Shown: positions 1 through 6,354 of the stretch, piece after piece
Numbering within the stretch: position 1 is the first letter of the stretch
Layout of the letters: the number at the start of each line of letters is the position of its first letter
Assembly: GCA_017538685.1 (NCBI GenBank)
Contig: JAFYIK010000178.1
Span: forward strand, 1-6,604
Length of the DNA stretch: 6,604 bases
From: Bacteroidales bacterium
GTDB lineage: Bacteria > Bacteroidota > Bacteroidia > Bacteroidales > UBA932
Direction of reading: 5' to 3'
Made by a program: the position numbers and the translations under genes
The notes under the pieces: generated by a model
Seen by the model: the letters and a program-made list of their open reading frames with translations, nothing else
What the model was told of the DNA's origin: nothing
Databases searched by the model: none

Positions 1-394
1 CTATCTGGATACGTTTCAGGCCAGGGAACACAAGGGCGCTCGGGTTGCCCGACGACGAGTAGGAAGGAACCGACACGGGCTTGTTCTGGGCTGCGGCGCC
101 CTCCGCGCCTGAGACGGTGATGGGCTGCTGCCCCTGCACCGGCCTTACCCTGTACATCAGGCGCGCGCCGGCGCCGAGCTCCCTGCGGAGTGTCCTGCTG
201 AGGATATCCAGAAATGCGCTCTCCAGATAACTCCTGTAATAATCAGTGGGGACCTCGATGGTCAGGGTGCTGTCCACAAGTGATACGGGCCTGATAGGTT
301 TGAACCAGGTCTCGTACTGCTGGGGCTCTATGTTCTGCTCGATAATGCGCAGACAGTTCTCCCACACTTGAATGTGTTTCTCTTTTTCCAGCAT
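1..394 (-). CDS. dnaA: Chromosomal replication initiator DnaA, N-terminal part (runs off window)
   Basis: DnaA binds oriC boxes, melts the origin and recruits the replicative helicase. Only 131 residues are present; the AAA+ and DNA-binding domains lie beyond base 1. Residues about 6-83 form domain I, recognisable by W11, the ETWFKPI motif at 28-34, the TLTIEVP strand at 43-49 and the conserved LMYRV end at 79-83. This domain mediates self-association and helicase contact. Residues 84 to about 122 are a G/Q/S/P-rich domain II linker. The fragment ends with a FPGLKRIQI stretch (123-131), which in Bacteroidetes DnaA leads into the AAA+ domain. The start is ATG at 394; a TAA lies in frame four codons upstream, and only a TTG at 397 competes. 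No Shine-Dalgarno sequence is visible, as is usual in this phylum. The gene is preceded by an AT-rich gap and a candidate promoter. Identity is secure from the domain I pattern. Confidence 0.93.
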   Translation of the reverse strand, partial: MLEKEKHIQVWENCLRIIEQNIEPQQYETWFKPIRPVSLVDSTLTIEVPTDYYRSYLESAFLDILSRTLRRELGAGARLMYRVRPVQGQQPITVSGAEGAAAQNKPVSVPSYSSSGNPSALVFPGLKRIQI

Positions 395-441
395 CAATGA
401 TTATTGTAAAGCGATTGGTTACTTCACTAATCGTCGGACTG

Positions 442-469
442 CAAAGGTGGGGGAAAAAATCTTAACAAA
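442..469 (-). promoter_or_regulatory. Candidate dnaA promoter (Bacteroidetes type)
   Basis: On the minus strand, CACCTTTG (449-442) matches the -7 consensus TAnnTTTG except for its first base, and it is followed by CA as in many Bacteroidetes promoters. A TTTG (469-466) sits 16 bases upstream as a possible -33 element; about 19 is more usual, so this half is weaker. The predicted transcript would start near 435, leaving a leader of about 40 bases before the dnaA ATG. The region just upstream is a run of A and T that could act as an UP-like element. Confidence 0.4.
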
Positions 470-515
470 AAATATTTTTTTATGTTGATTATTAACTTTT
501 TTTGGCTTATATTAA
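460..515. other. Very AT-rich intergenic stretch with a 14-bp palindrome
   Basis: Almost every base here is A or T, in contrast to the GC-rich genes on both sides. It contains the perfect palindrome AAAAAATATTTTTT (467-480), an imperfect inverted repeat GTTGATTATTAAC (484-496) and a T run (497-503). It lies directly upstream of the proposed dnaA promoter. It could be an UP-like promoter element, a regulator site or an easily melted segment. No cluster of DnaA boxes accompanies it, so I do not call an origin. Confidence 0.4.
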
Positions 516-554
516 AAAGAAGGGCCACCTAAATTTCAGTGGTCCCATTTCTTT
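512..554 (-). terminator. Intrinsic terminator of the amidase gene
   Basis: Read on the minus strand, a hairpin forms between GGGACCAC and GTGGCCC (one bulged base) around a 10-base loop at 529-538. It can extend outward through pairing of AAAGAA (516-521) with TTCTTT (549-554). The 3' side runs into TTCTTTTTAAT, a good U tract. The hairpin begins about 90 bases after the amidase stop codon and lies before the dnaA promoter, so it should insulate dnaA from amidase transcription. Confidence 0.75.
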
Positions 555-567
555 GAATATCAGTGTC

Positions 568-590
568 TTACAAAGTTTACAAATGTGTAA
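568..590. repeat. Three TTACAAA-like heptamers in the intergenic gap
   Basis: TTACAAA occurs at 568-574 and again at 577-583, nine bases apart. TTACACA follows on the opposite strand at 584-590. The second and third copies form an inverted repeat (TTACA-aatg-TGTAA, 577-590), and the outer CTTACA (567-572) is also inverted relative to TGTAAG (586-591). This may be a protein-binding site or a weak hairpin in the 3' untranslated part of the amidase message. In AT-rich DNA some of this is expected by chance. Confidence 0.3.
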
Positions 591-646
591 GTGATTGATA
601 GTCTTTGTTATTATAATTTAGAATCTTTCCAAATAAGTCGTTCTCG

Positions 647-1789
647 CTAATTCACCCTGCTGACGCTGTCCTCTTCTATCTTGACGAGGAAACAGTCGGG
701 GTATTTCTTCTTGATTTCAGCCATCTTTTCCTTTGCTTCCTCCTTGCTTCCGCAGACCGCGATTACATATCTATACATCTTTCCGTTCGGAGACTTTCTG
801 ACCACAGGTTTATAACCAAGAAGCCTGCTGTCCCCCTCCGGAAGTTCCTTCGACAAAGTCGCTATCTGCACGCCGTACTGCACGGATCCCTGATCGGGGT
901 CAGTGATGACCTTCCCCTCGTCACCCACGACGGGATCGGGGGTCTTTTCCACGACCGTCGTTGTGTCGGGTGCTTCGGCGGGCTTGCTGACCTGCATAGA
1001 ATTGTCGTACTCCTGCTTGTAGGACTGGAAGGCCTTGAAGAGGCACTCAGCGAGCTCCTTGCGGCTCTTTTCCTGCTTGAGGACGAGGAGGTCCTGCTCG
1101 TTGCTGATGAAGCCGAGTTCCACGAGCACCGAGGGCATAGAAGTTTTCCACAGGACGTAGAACGGATCCTGGCTGACTCCCCTGGTGTTGCGAATTGGCC
1201 CGCCCTGGAGATTCTCGCTGATGATTTCGGCGAACTGGATGCTCTGCTCGAGGTAGGCGCTCTGCATCATAGTCATAAATATGTAGGACTCCGGATCCGC
1301 GGGGTTGAAGCCCGCTGTGGCCGGATTATAATCGTCGTCCAGCATAATCACGGAGTTCTCCCGCTGGACCATCGCGAGGTTCGCCTTATAGAGGTCAGTC
1401 CCCTCTTTGTGCGACTGGCCGAGGACGTGGACCGAATAGCCGTTGGCGGTCGTGCCGCCCGCAGAATTGATATGTATTGAAATAAAGAGGTCCGCTCCCG
1501 CTTTGTTCGCGATTTCGGCACGGTCATTGAGGGAAACGAAGTGATCGGTGCTGCGCGTCTGTATCACATTGACATCCGGATAACTCTCGCGGATCCTGTC
1601 CGCAAGGTTGTTGGCTATCTCCAGGACGAACGTTTTTTCGTACGACTGGCCGTCTTTGCTCACGGCTCCGGGGTCCTTCCCTCCGTGCCCTGCGTCGATA
1701 ACGACGGTGCTGAGCGTCAGCTTGTCGCCGCAAATGCCGGCCAGCGAGAATGCCAGAAGGAGGATAAACGAAGTCAGGATGCGTCTCAT
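647..1789 (-). CDS. N-acetylmuramoyl-L-alanine amidase with C-terminal SPOR domain
   Basis: This 380-residue exported zinc amidase cleaves the bond between MurNAc and L-alanine in peptidoglycan. Residues 1 to about 21 form a Sec signal (MRR, then a leucine-rich core). The Amidase_3 domain spans about 27-257: DAGHGG carries zinc ligand H35, E51 is the expected Glu ligand, SIHIN carries H106, and VLVELGFISN carries catalytic E224, so the active site looks complete. A linker rich in T/P/D (about 262-302) leads to a SPOR-type domain (about 303-373), which in this family binds glycan strands stripped of stem peptides, often at the division site. The start is ATG at 1789, because it opens the signal peptide. 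The frame stays open to 2041, but that extension is antisense to lptD and resembles no secreted leader. C20 is not in a proper lipobox. An intrinsic terminator follows, and lptD diverges from the same short promoter region. The family and fold are clear; which Ami paralogue this is cannot be told. Confidence 0.93.
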   Translation of the reverse strand: MRRILTSFILLLAFSLAGICGDKLTLSTVVIDAGHGGKDPGAVSKDGQSYEKTFVLEIANNLADRIRESYPDVNVIQTRSTDHFVSLNDRAEIANKAGADLFISIHINSAGGTTANGYSVHVLGQSHKEGTDLYKANLAMVQRENSVIMLDDDYNPATAGFNPADPESYIFMTMMQSAYLEQSIQFAEIISENLQGGPIRNTRGVSQDPFYVLWKTSMPSVLVELGFISNEQDLLVLKQEKSRKELAECLFKAFQSYKQEYDNSMQVSKPAEAPDTTTVVEKTPDPVVGDEGKVITDPDQGSVQYGVQIATLSKELPEGDSRLLGYKPVVRKSPNGKMYRYVIAVCGSKEEAKEKMAEIKKKYPDCFLVKIEEDSVSRVN

Positions 1790-1790
1790 C

Positions 1791-1822
1791 GTTGATAACT
1801 TGGAAATAATATAGTATATTTG
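1791..1822 (+). promoter_or_regulatory. Probable lptD promoter (Bacteroidetes type)
   Basis: TATATTTG at 1815-1822 is a perfect match to the -7 consensus TAnnTTTG. GTTG at 1791-1794, 20 bases upstream, serves as a near-consensus -33 element. The predicted transcript starts near 1829, so the leader before the TTG start at 1845 is only about 16 bases. The -33 element begins two bases outside the divergent amidase start codon. Confidence 0.65.
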
Positions 1823-1834
1823 TGGCTCTACAAA
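1804..1834 (-). promoter_or_regulatory. Candidate amidase promoter
   Basis: On the minus strand a TTTG (1834-1831) is followed after exactly 19 bases by TATTATTT (1811-1804). The latter matches the -7 consensus TAnnTTTG at four of its six fixed positions. Transcription would start near 1798, giving a leader of only about 10 bases before the ATG at 1789. It overlaps the lptD promoter on the other strand. Confidence 0.35.
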
Positions 1835-1844
1835 AATAGCAATT

Positions 1845-4601
1845 TTGCGCAATAAATACATCCACGTCCTGCTGATTCTTTTCACCCTGCTGATGCTTGG
1901 CGGGGCGGATGCGTTTGCGCAGAGGAACACCAACCGAAAGCCCCTTGCCGGCGGCGCCCGTCCGCAGAAGGAAAAGATCGCCCCGGACTCGCTCGAACTC
2001 GCGAGGCGCGATTCGCTGCACAGGGCGGACTCCCTCTTCAAGGCGGACTCGCTGAATATGCTTCAGAACAGTTCCCTCACCCAGCCCGCTTTCTCCACCG
2101 CGCGCGACAGTATAGTGGAAGTGTTCACGGACGGCCAGCGAAAGATCTATTACTACGGCGACGTCACGGTCAAGTATCAGGACATAACCCTCACCGCCGA
2201 ACGCATCGACTATGACCTGAACACCGGAGTGTGCTATGCGCACGGCGTGCTGGACACCCTCACGGGCGAGTGGATAGGCCGGCCTGTGATGACCCAGGGC
2301 GGAAAGACCTACAATATGGCCGAGGTGAAGTACAACTTCAACAACCGCAAGGCCAGCATCAAGCAGGTCATCACCTCCGAGGACGACGGCCTCCTCCACG
2401 GCGACCACGTGAAGATGATGCCCGATAAGAGCATCAACGTGGAGCACGGCAAGTACACGGTCTGCGACCTCGAGCATCCTCACTACTGGATGGAGCTGTC
2501 GGTGGCGAAGGTGGTCACCAAACCAACTCGCAAGACGGTCTTCGGCCCGGCGCACCTCGTGATTGCGGACGTGCATCTGCCTTTCGTGGGCATACCGTTC
2601 GGCTTCATCCCCAAGCGCCCGGAAAGGGCGACCGGCCTTCTGATGCCGACCTTCGGCGAGGAGACCGCCCGAGGCTTCTATATGCGCGACGGAGGTATGT
2701 ACTTCGTCTTCGGCGACTACATCGACCTGTCAGTGACTGGAGATTACTACACCCTCGGCTCCTGGGCCCTGGACGTGAACTCGCGATACAAGATCAACTA
2801 CAAAGCGAACGGCTCCTTCTCGATGACCATCTCCCACGACCAGGTGGGAGAGCAGGGCTCGCCTGACTTCAGCTCTTCGGGCAACTTCGGACTCAGGTGG
2901 CAGCACTCTCAGGACAGCAAGGCCCATCCGGGAACTTCGTTCAGCGCATCGGTGAACTTCTCCAGCCCGCAGAACAGCAAATACAACTCCCGCTCGGTCA
3001 ACGAAGCCCTCCAGAACCAGATTTCATCATCAATTTCATACTCACACAACTGGAACGGCAAGGTGAACCTCTCCTTGAACGCCCTGCACAGCCAGAACTC
3101 GCGGGACAGTTCATACGCATTCACCCTCCCGAACATCACTCTTTCGGTGAGTACCTTCTATCCCTTTAAGAAAAAGGTCAGGGCCGGAAAGGAGAAGCCC
3201 TGGGAGAAGATTTCGTTCGGCTACAGCACCTCCCTGCAGAACAAGATCAACTTCTATATGAGGGACTGCCTGGATTCCGCCAAGCACTTCGATATGGACA
3301 AGGCCCTTGCCCTTACGGACCAGTTCAAGAACGGTATGAACCACAACTTCTCGATAGGTCTGCCGAGTTTCCAGCTGTTCAAGTACCTCAATTTCAACCC
3401 CTCGATCAGCTACGGTCAGAGCTGGTTCTTCAGGCAGAATGAAGTCGTATTCGACAGGGAAACGGGGAAATTTTCCACCCAGTTGGGAAAACAGTTCGGG
3501 CATTTCGGTATTACCCAGACTTATTCGGGTTCGGTGTCGATGAGCACCCGCCTTTACGGTATGTTCAATTTCGGGCGTTACAGTAAGATCCAGGCGATAA
3601 GGCACGTCATATCCCCTTCCGTCAGTATGTCTTTCAGCCCTGAAAAAGGCACTTACGCGAACGGTTACAGGACAGTCAGTATGCAGGACAAAAATGGTGT
3701 CTGGCACGACTACGAATACAATCTCTACTCCGGTCAGATAGGTAACGTCCCCGGCAAGGGCAAGAGCGCCACGGCCAACATTTCCATAGGAAACAATCTG
3801 GAGGCCAAGGTGCGCGACCCTGCCGACAGCACGGGCAAAGGCAACAAAAAAGTCAAGCTCCTGGACCAGCTGAACTTCAGCACGGGATACAACTTCCTTG
3901 CTGACTCCTTGAAGATGAACAAGATAAGCGCTTCAATGAGCACTAACCTCTTCGGCAAGGTGAACATAAGCGCGAGCGCAGCTTTCGACCCGTACGCCGC
4001 TTATGCGGTGAACGGGAGCGTGAGGCGTTTCAATACCTACGCCGTGATGGCCGGGCAGGGACTCGTCCGCTTCACGAATGCGTCGGCCTCCGCTTCATAT
4101 TCCATCTCAGGCAAGGGAGCGATCAACGGCAACGACGGCCGCGAAGACAGCAGCAGTCCGGCCAGCTACTACCAGAGGATCTACTACCACCCCGTCACGG
4201 GCGAGTATGTCCCCGGCGGCTGGCTGTACTACACGAACCCGAACGTGCCCTGGTCGATGAACTTCAACACCAGTTTCAACTGCAATATAACGGATAAATA
4301 CGATAAGGAACTCGACTCGATAGTGCGTGAGCCCAAATACACCGCCACCCTCGGTATGAGCGGAAATATCAAACTCACCCCCAGGATGTCCATAAACGCA
4401 TCTTCCGGTTACGACTTTATCGCGAAAAAGATAACGACCACCCAGATAAGCGCCACCTACGACCTGCACTGCTTCAACATAGCCGTGTCGTGGGTTCCGC
4501 TCGGCACCTGGCAGTCGTACAGCTTCAAGATCGCGGCCAACGCCGCATCCCTTGCCGATCTCCTGCGCTTCAAGAAGAGCAGCAGTTATTGGGATAGATA
4601 A
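1845..4601 (+). CDS. lptD: Outer-membrane LPS-assembly protein LptD (OstA family)
   Basis: LptD is the outer-membrane barrel that, with LptE, receives LPS from the periplasmic bridge and places it on the cell surface. This 918-residue protein has a signal peptide (1 to about 25, ending ADAFA) and a low-complexity segment with four DSL repeats (48-70). An OstA/LptA-like beta domain follows (about 88-225: GDVTVKYQDITLTAERIDYD, YAHGVLDT, KYTVCD). The conserved junction HLPFVGIPFGFIPKR (244-258) and GLLMPTFGEE (264-273) leads into a barrel-like region rich in alternating polar and aromatic residues. RHVISPSVSMSFSP (586-599) and the C-terminal ADLLRFK (904-910) also fit Bacteroidetes LptD. Length is normal for that branch. 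The start is TTG at 1845: an in-frame TAG lies at 1812-1814, and the first ATG (1893, M17) would destroy the signal peptide. Five cysteines (130, 207, 475, 813, 876) do not obviously reproduce the E. coli disulfide layout. No lptE is in the window. Confidence 0.9.
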   Translation: MRNKYIHVLLILFTLLMLGGADAFAQRNTNRKPLAGGARPQKEKIAPDSLELARRDSLHRADSLFKADSLNMLQNSSLTQPAFSTARDSIVEVFTDGQRKIYYYGDVTVKYQDITLTAERIDYDLNTGVCYAHGVLDTLTGEWIGRPVMTQGGKTYNMAEVKYNFNNRKASIKQVITSEDDGLLHGDHVKMMPDKSINVEHGKYTVCDLEHPHYWMELSVAKVVTKPTRKTVFGPAHLVIADVHLPFVGIPFGFIPKRPERATGLLMPTFGEETARGFYMRDGGMYFVFGDYIDLSVTGDYYTLGSWALDVNSRYKINYKANGSFSMTISHDQVGEQGSPDFSSSGNFGLRWQHSQDSKAHPGTSFSASVNFSSPQNSKYNSRSVNEALQNQISSSISYSHNWNGKVNLSLNALHSQNSRDSSYAFTLPNITLSVSTFYPFKKKVRAGKEKPWEKISFGYSTSLQNKINFYMRDCLDSAKHFDMDKALALTDQFKNGMNHNFSIGLPSFQLFKYLNFNPSISYGQSWFFRQNEVVFDRETGKFSTQLGKQFGHFGITQTYSGSVSMSTRLYGMFNFGRYSKIQAIRHVISPSVSMSFSPEKGTYANGYRTVSMQDKNGVWHDYEYNLYSGQIGNVPGKGKSATANISIGNNLEAKVRDPADSTGKGNKKVKLLDQLNFSTGYNFLADSLKMNKISASMSTNLFGKVNISASAAFDPYAAYAVNGSVRRFNTYAVMAGQGLVRFTNASASASYSISGKGAINGNDGREDSSSPASYYQRIYYHPVTGEYVPGGWLYYTNPNVPWSMNFNTSFNCNITDKYDKELDSIVREPKYTATLGMSGNIKLTPRMSINASSGYDFIAKKITTTQISATYDLHCFNIAVSWVPLGTWQSYSFKIAANAASLADLLRFKKSSSYWDR

Positions 4602-4618
4602 AATTTTTACTATATTTG
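4588..4618 (+). promoter_or_regulatory. Probable rho promoter
   Basis: TATATTTG at 4611-4618, followed by CA, is a perfect -7 match to TAnnTTTG. ATTG at 4588-4591 lies exactly 19 bases upstream as the -33 element. That element is inside the last codons of lptD, so rho should have its own promoter although lptD stops only 76 bases before the rho start. Transcription is expected to begin near 4625, leaving a leader of about 53 bases. Confidence 0.65.
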
Positions 4619-4641
4619 CATCATCAAATTCGATAATGCAG

Positions 4642-4655
4642 CGGCAGTTCTGCCG
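4642..4655 (+). other. Hairpin in the rho leader
   Basis: CGGCAG and CTGCCG form a perfect six-base inverted repeat around TT; in RNA the loop would probably open to four bases. A G-U pair can add one step (4641 with 4656). It lies in the predicted 5' leader of rho, 22 bases before the start codon. A U-rich stretch follows only after a gap of about 9 bases (CTATAATTTT), so it is a poor intrinsic terminator. It might be a leader control element or the 3' end of lptD transcripts. Confidence 0.4.
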
Positions 4656-4677
4656 TACAACTCTATAATTTTCAACT

Positions 4678-6354
4678 ATGACACACCGTCTTTACGACCT
4701 CAGTCAGATGAGTCGTGAGCAGCTCGAAGAGATAGCTTCGGGACTCAAAATCAAATCAATCAAGAAACTTGACGACGAAAACCTCGCCTACGCCATAATG
4801 GATGCGGAGGCTGTCCTTGCCGCTTCCCAGCCCGAGCCCGAAAAGCCCGCCCAGAAGAAGCGCGGCCGCAAACCGAAGGCAGAAAAGGCTCAGGAGCAGC
4901 CGAAGCAGGAAGAGCCTGCACCGGTCGAGCCGCAGCCCGAACCGGAAAAACCCGCTCCGAAAAAGCGTGGTCGCAAGCCGAAATCCGAGAAGGCAGAGAA
5001 GCCTCAGGAGCAGCCCCAGCCGAAGAAAGAAGAACCTCGCAAGGAGGACGCTGCGGCCGAGGAAAAGAAGGCCGCGATTCTCGCGAAGGCCCAGGAAAGG
5101 CTCGACAGGAAGAAGCAGCACAACAATAACCAGAACCAGAATCAGAATCAGAACAACCAGCCCCAGCCTCAGCCTCAGAAGCCGAAGGTGCCCGAGTACG
5201 AAGGCACGGTGGAGGCAACGGGAGTTCTGGAGATTATGCCCGACGGCTACGGCTTCCTGCGCAGTTCTGATTACAATTATCTGAACAGCCCTGACGATAT
5301 CTACATCTCCCAGCAGCAGATCAAGCAAAACGCCCTCAAGAACGGCGACACCGTCACGGGCGAAATCAGGCCTCCCCGCGAAGGCGACAAGTACTTCCCT
5401 CTCGTGAAGGTCAAATACATCAACGGCCGCACGCCCGAGTTCATCCGCGACCGCGTGCCGTTCGACTTCCTCACTCCGCTCTTCCCGGACGAGAAGTTCA
5501 ACCTGCTCGGCCACGGCCACGGCTCGGACCCGTCCTGCCGCATCGTGGATATGTTCTCCCCCATCGGAAAGGGCCAGCGCGGCCTTATAGTCGCCCAGCC
5601 GAAGACCGGTAAGACGATGCTGCTCAAGAGCATAGCTAACGCCATAGCGGACAACCACCCGGAGGTCTATGAGATCGTGCTCCTTATCGACGAGCGCCCG
5701 GAGGAGGTTACCGATATGCAGCGCAGCGTGAAAGCCGAGGTTGTGGCCAGCACCTTCGACGAGCCTGCAGACCACCACGTTAAGGTGGCTAATATGGTGC
5801 TCGAGAAGGCCCGCAGGCTGGTGGAATGCGGCCACGACGTGGTGATCCTGCTCGACTCCATCACCCGCCTCGCACGCGCATATAACACCGTCCAGCCCGC
5901 ATCGGGCAAGGTGCTCACCGGCGGCGTGGACGCCAACGCCCTGCAGAAACCCAAGCGATTCTTCGGCGCAGCCCGTAATGTGGAAGGCGGCGGTTCGCTG
6001 ACTATCCTCGCCACAGCTCTGACTGAAACCGGCTCCAAGATGGACGACGTCATCTTCGAGGAGTTCAAGGGCACCGGCAACTCCGAAATCCAGCTGGACA
6101 GGACCCTGGCGAACAGGCGTATCTTCCCTGCCGTGAACGTGGTGCTTTCAGGTACCCGCCGCGACGACCTCTTGTACGAGAAGTACAACGGTCAGAGGAT
6201 TTGGATCCTGCGCAAGCTCCTTGCGGATATGAACCCGACCGAAGCGATGAACTTTATGCTTCAGCTGATGGACGAGTACAAGACGAACCAGGACCTCCTG
6301 GACAATATGAACAAGGTAAGCCCGCGCGAAGCGAAGTACTACGACGCTTATTAA
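4678..6354 (+). CDS. rho: Transcription termination factor Rho, with a long disordered insertion
   Basis: Rho is a hexameric RNA helicase that loads on nascent RNA and stops RNA polymerase. Of 558 residues, about 5-48 form the Rho_N helical domain and about 50-172 a low-complexity insertion rich in E/P/K/Q/N. Residues about 176-250 form the cold-shock-like RNA-binding domain ([34 protein letters not shown]), and 255-558 the RecA-type ATPase. P-loop AQPKTGKT (306-313) has K309 and K312; DERPEEV (338-344) has catalytic E339; Walker B ILLDS has D393. The Q-loop region (401-419), R-loop ETGSKMDD (450-457) and SGTRR (491-495) with the arginine finger R494 are intact. All ATPase positions sit 128 residues later than in the 419-residue E. 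coli protein, so the extra length is in the N-terminal half. The ATG at 4678 is just before the Rho_N homology. The stop overlaps the stop of the convergent downstream gene. Identity is certain; the role of the insertion here is inferred. Confidence 0.98.
   Translation: MTHRLYDLSQMSREQLEEIASGLKIKSIKKLDDENLAYAIMDAEAVLAASQPEPEKPAQKKRGRKPKAEKAQEQPKQEEPAPVEPQPEPEKPAPKKRGRKPKSEKAEKPQEQPQPKKEEPRKEDAAAEEKKAAILAKAQERLDRKKQHNNNQNQNQNQNNQPQPQPQKPKVPEYEGTVEATGVLEIMPDGYGFLRSSDYNYLNSPDDIYISQQQIKQNALKNGDTVTGEIRPPREGDKYFPLVKVKYINGRTPEFIRDRVPFDFLTPLFPDEKFNLLGHGHGSDPSCRIVDMFSPIGKGQRGLIVAQPKTGKTMLLKSIANAIADNHPEVYEIVLLIDERPEEVTDMQRSVKAEVVASTFDEPADHHVKVANMVLEKARRLVECGHDVVILLDSITRLARAYNTVQPASGKVLTGGVDANALQKPKRFFGAARNVEGGGSLTILATALTETGSKMDDVIFEEFKGTGNSEIQLDRTLANRRIFPAVNVVLSGTRRDDLLYEKYNGQRIWILRKLLADMNPTEAMNFMLQLMDEYKTNQDLLDNMNKVSPREAKYYDAY
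4834..4995 (+). repeat. Duplicated basic module inside the Rho insertion
   Basis: Two 19-residue copies lie 35 residues apart: Rho residues 53-71 (bases 4834-4890) and 88-106 (4939-4995). They agree at 17 of 19 positions, differing only at Q59/P94 and A68/S103. The core KKRGRKPK resembles an AT-hook or a general nucleic-acid-binding basic patch. Both are followed by QEQP and EEP segments, so the repeat unit may be longer. Eleven of the 17 identical residues use different codons in the two copies, so this is conserved at protein level rather than a fresh DNA duplication. Confidence 0.85.
5131..5178 (+). repeat. In-frame hexanucleotide tandem repeats in rho
   Basis: Four copies of CAGAAY (5131-5154) encode Gln-Asn pairs. 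They are followed by AACCAG, CCCCAG and two CCTCAG units (5155-5178), encoding Asn-Gln and Pro-Gln pairs. Together they make the NQ/PQ tail of the Rho insertion (about residues 151-168), just before the RNA-binding domain. Because the unit is six bases, gain or loss of a copy would alter length by two residues without shifting the frame. Confidence 0.8.

Noticed and set aside
395..646. A replication origin next to dnaA.
   Set aside because: The gap is AT-rich but has no group of TTATCCACA-type boxes; in Bacteroidetes the origin is often not beside dnaA. Genome-wide skew would be needed.
1144..1152. TTTTCCACA, a DnaA-box-like sequence inside the amidase gene.
   Set aside because: Single copy in coding sequence with no cluster around it; expected by chance.
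1727..1735. Lipoprotein cleavage site at C20 of the amidase.
   Set aside because: The residues before the cysteine are A-G-I, with Ile at -1, which does not fit a lipobox; ordinary signal peptidase cleavage is more likely.
1790..2041. N-terminal extension of the amidase frame by 84 residues.
   Set aside because: It is antisense to the lptD 5' region, crosses the divergent promoters, and lacks any signal or domain; a proper signal peptide starts at 1789.
1524..2576. Minus-strand open frame of 350 codons across the amidase and lptD 5' ends.
   Set aside because: It overlaps two well-supported genes and the promoter region, and its His/Val/Arg-rich sequence has no recognisable domain.
3111..3707. 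Minus-strand open frame of 198 codons inside lptD.
   Set aside because: Antisense shadow of the LptD barrel; no domain and no promoter.
4756..5835. Long minus-strand open frame opposite rho (359 codons).
   Set aside because: Its leucine/arginine-rich low-complexity sequence is what the reverse of the GC-rich Rho insertion and ATPase codons gives; rho itself is unmistakable.
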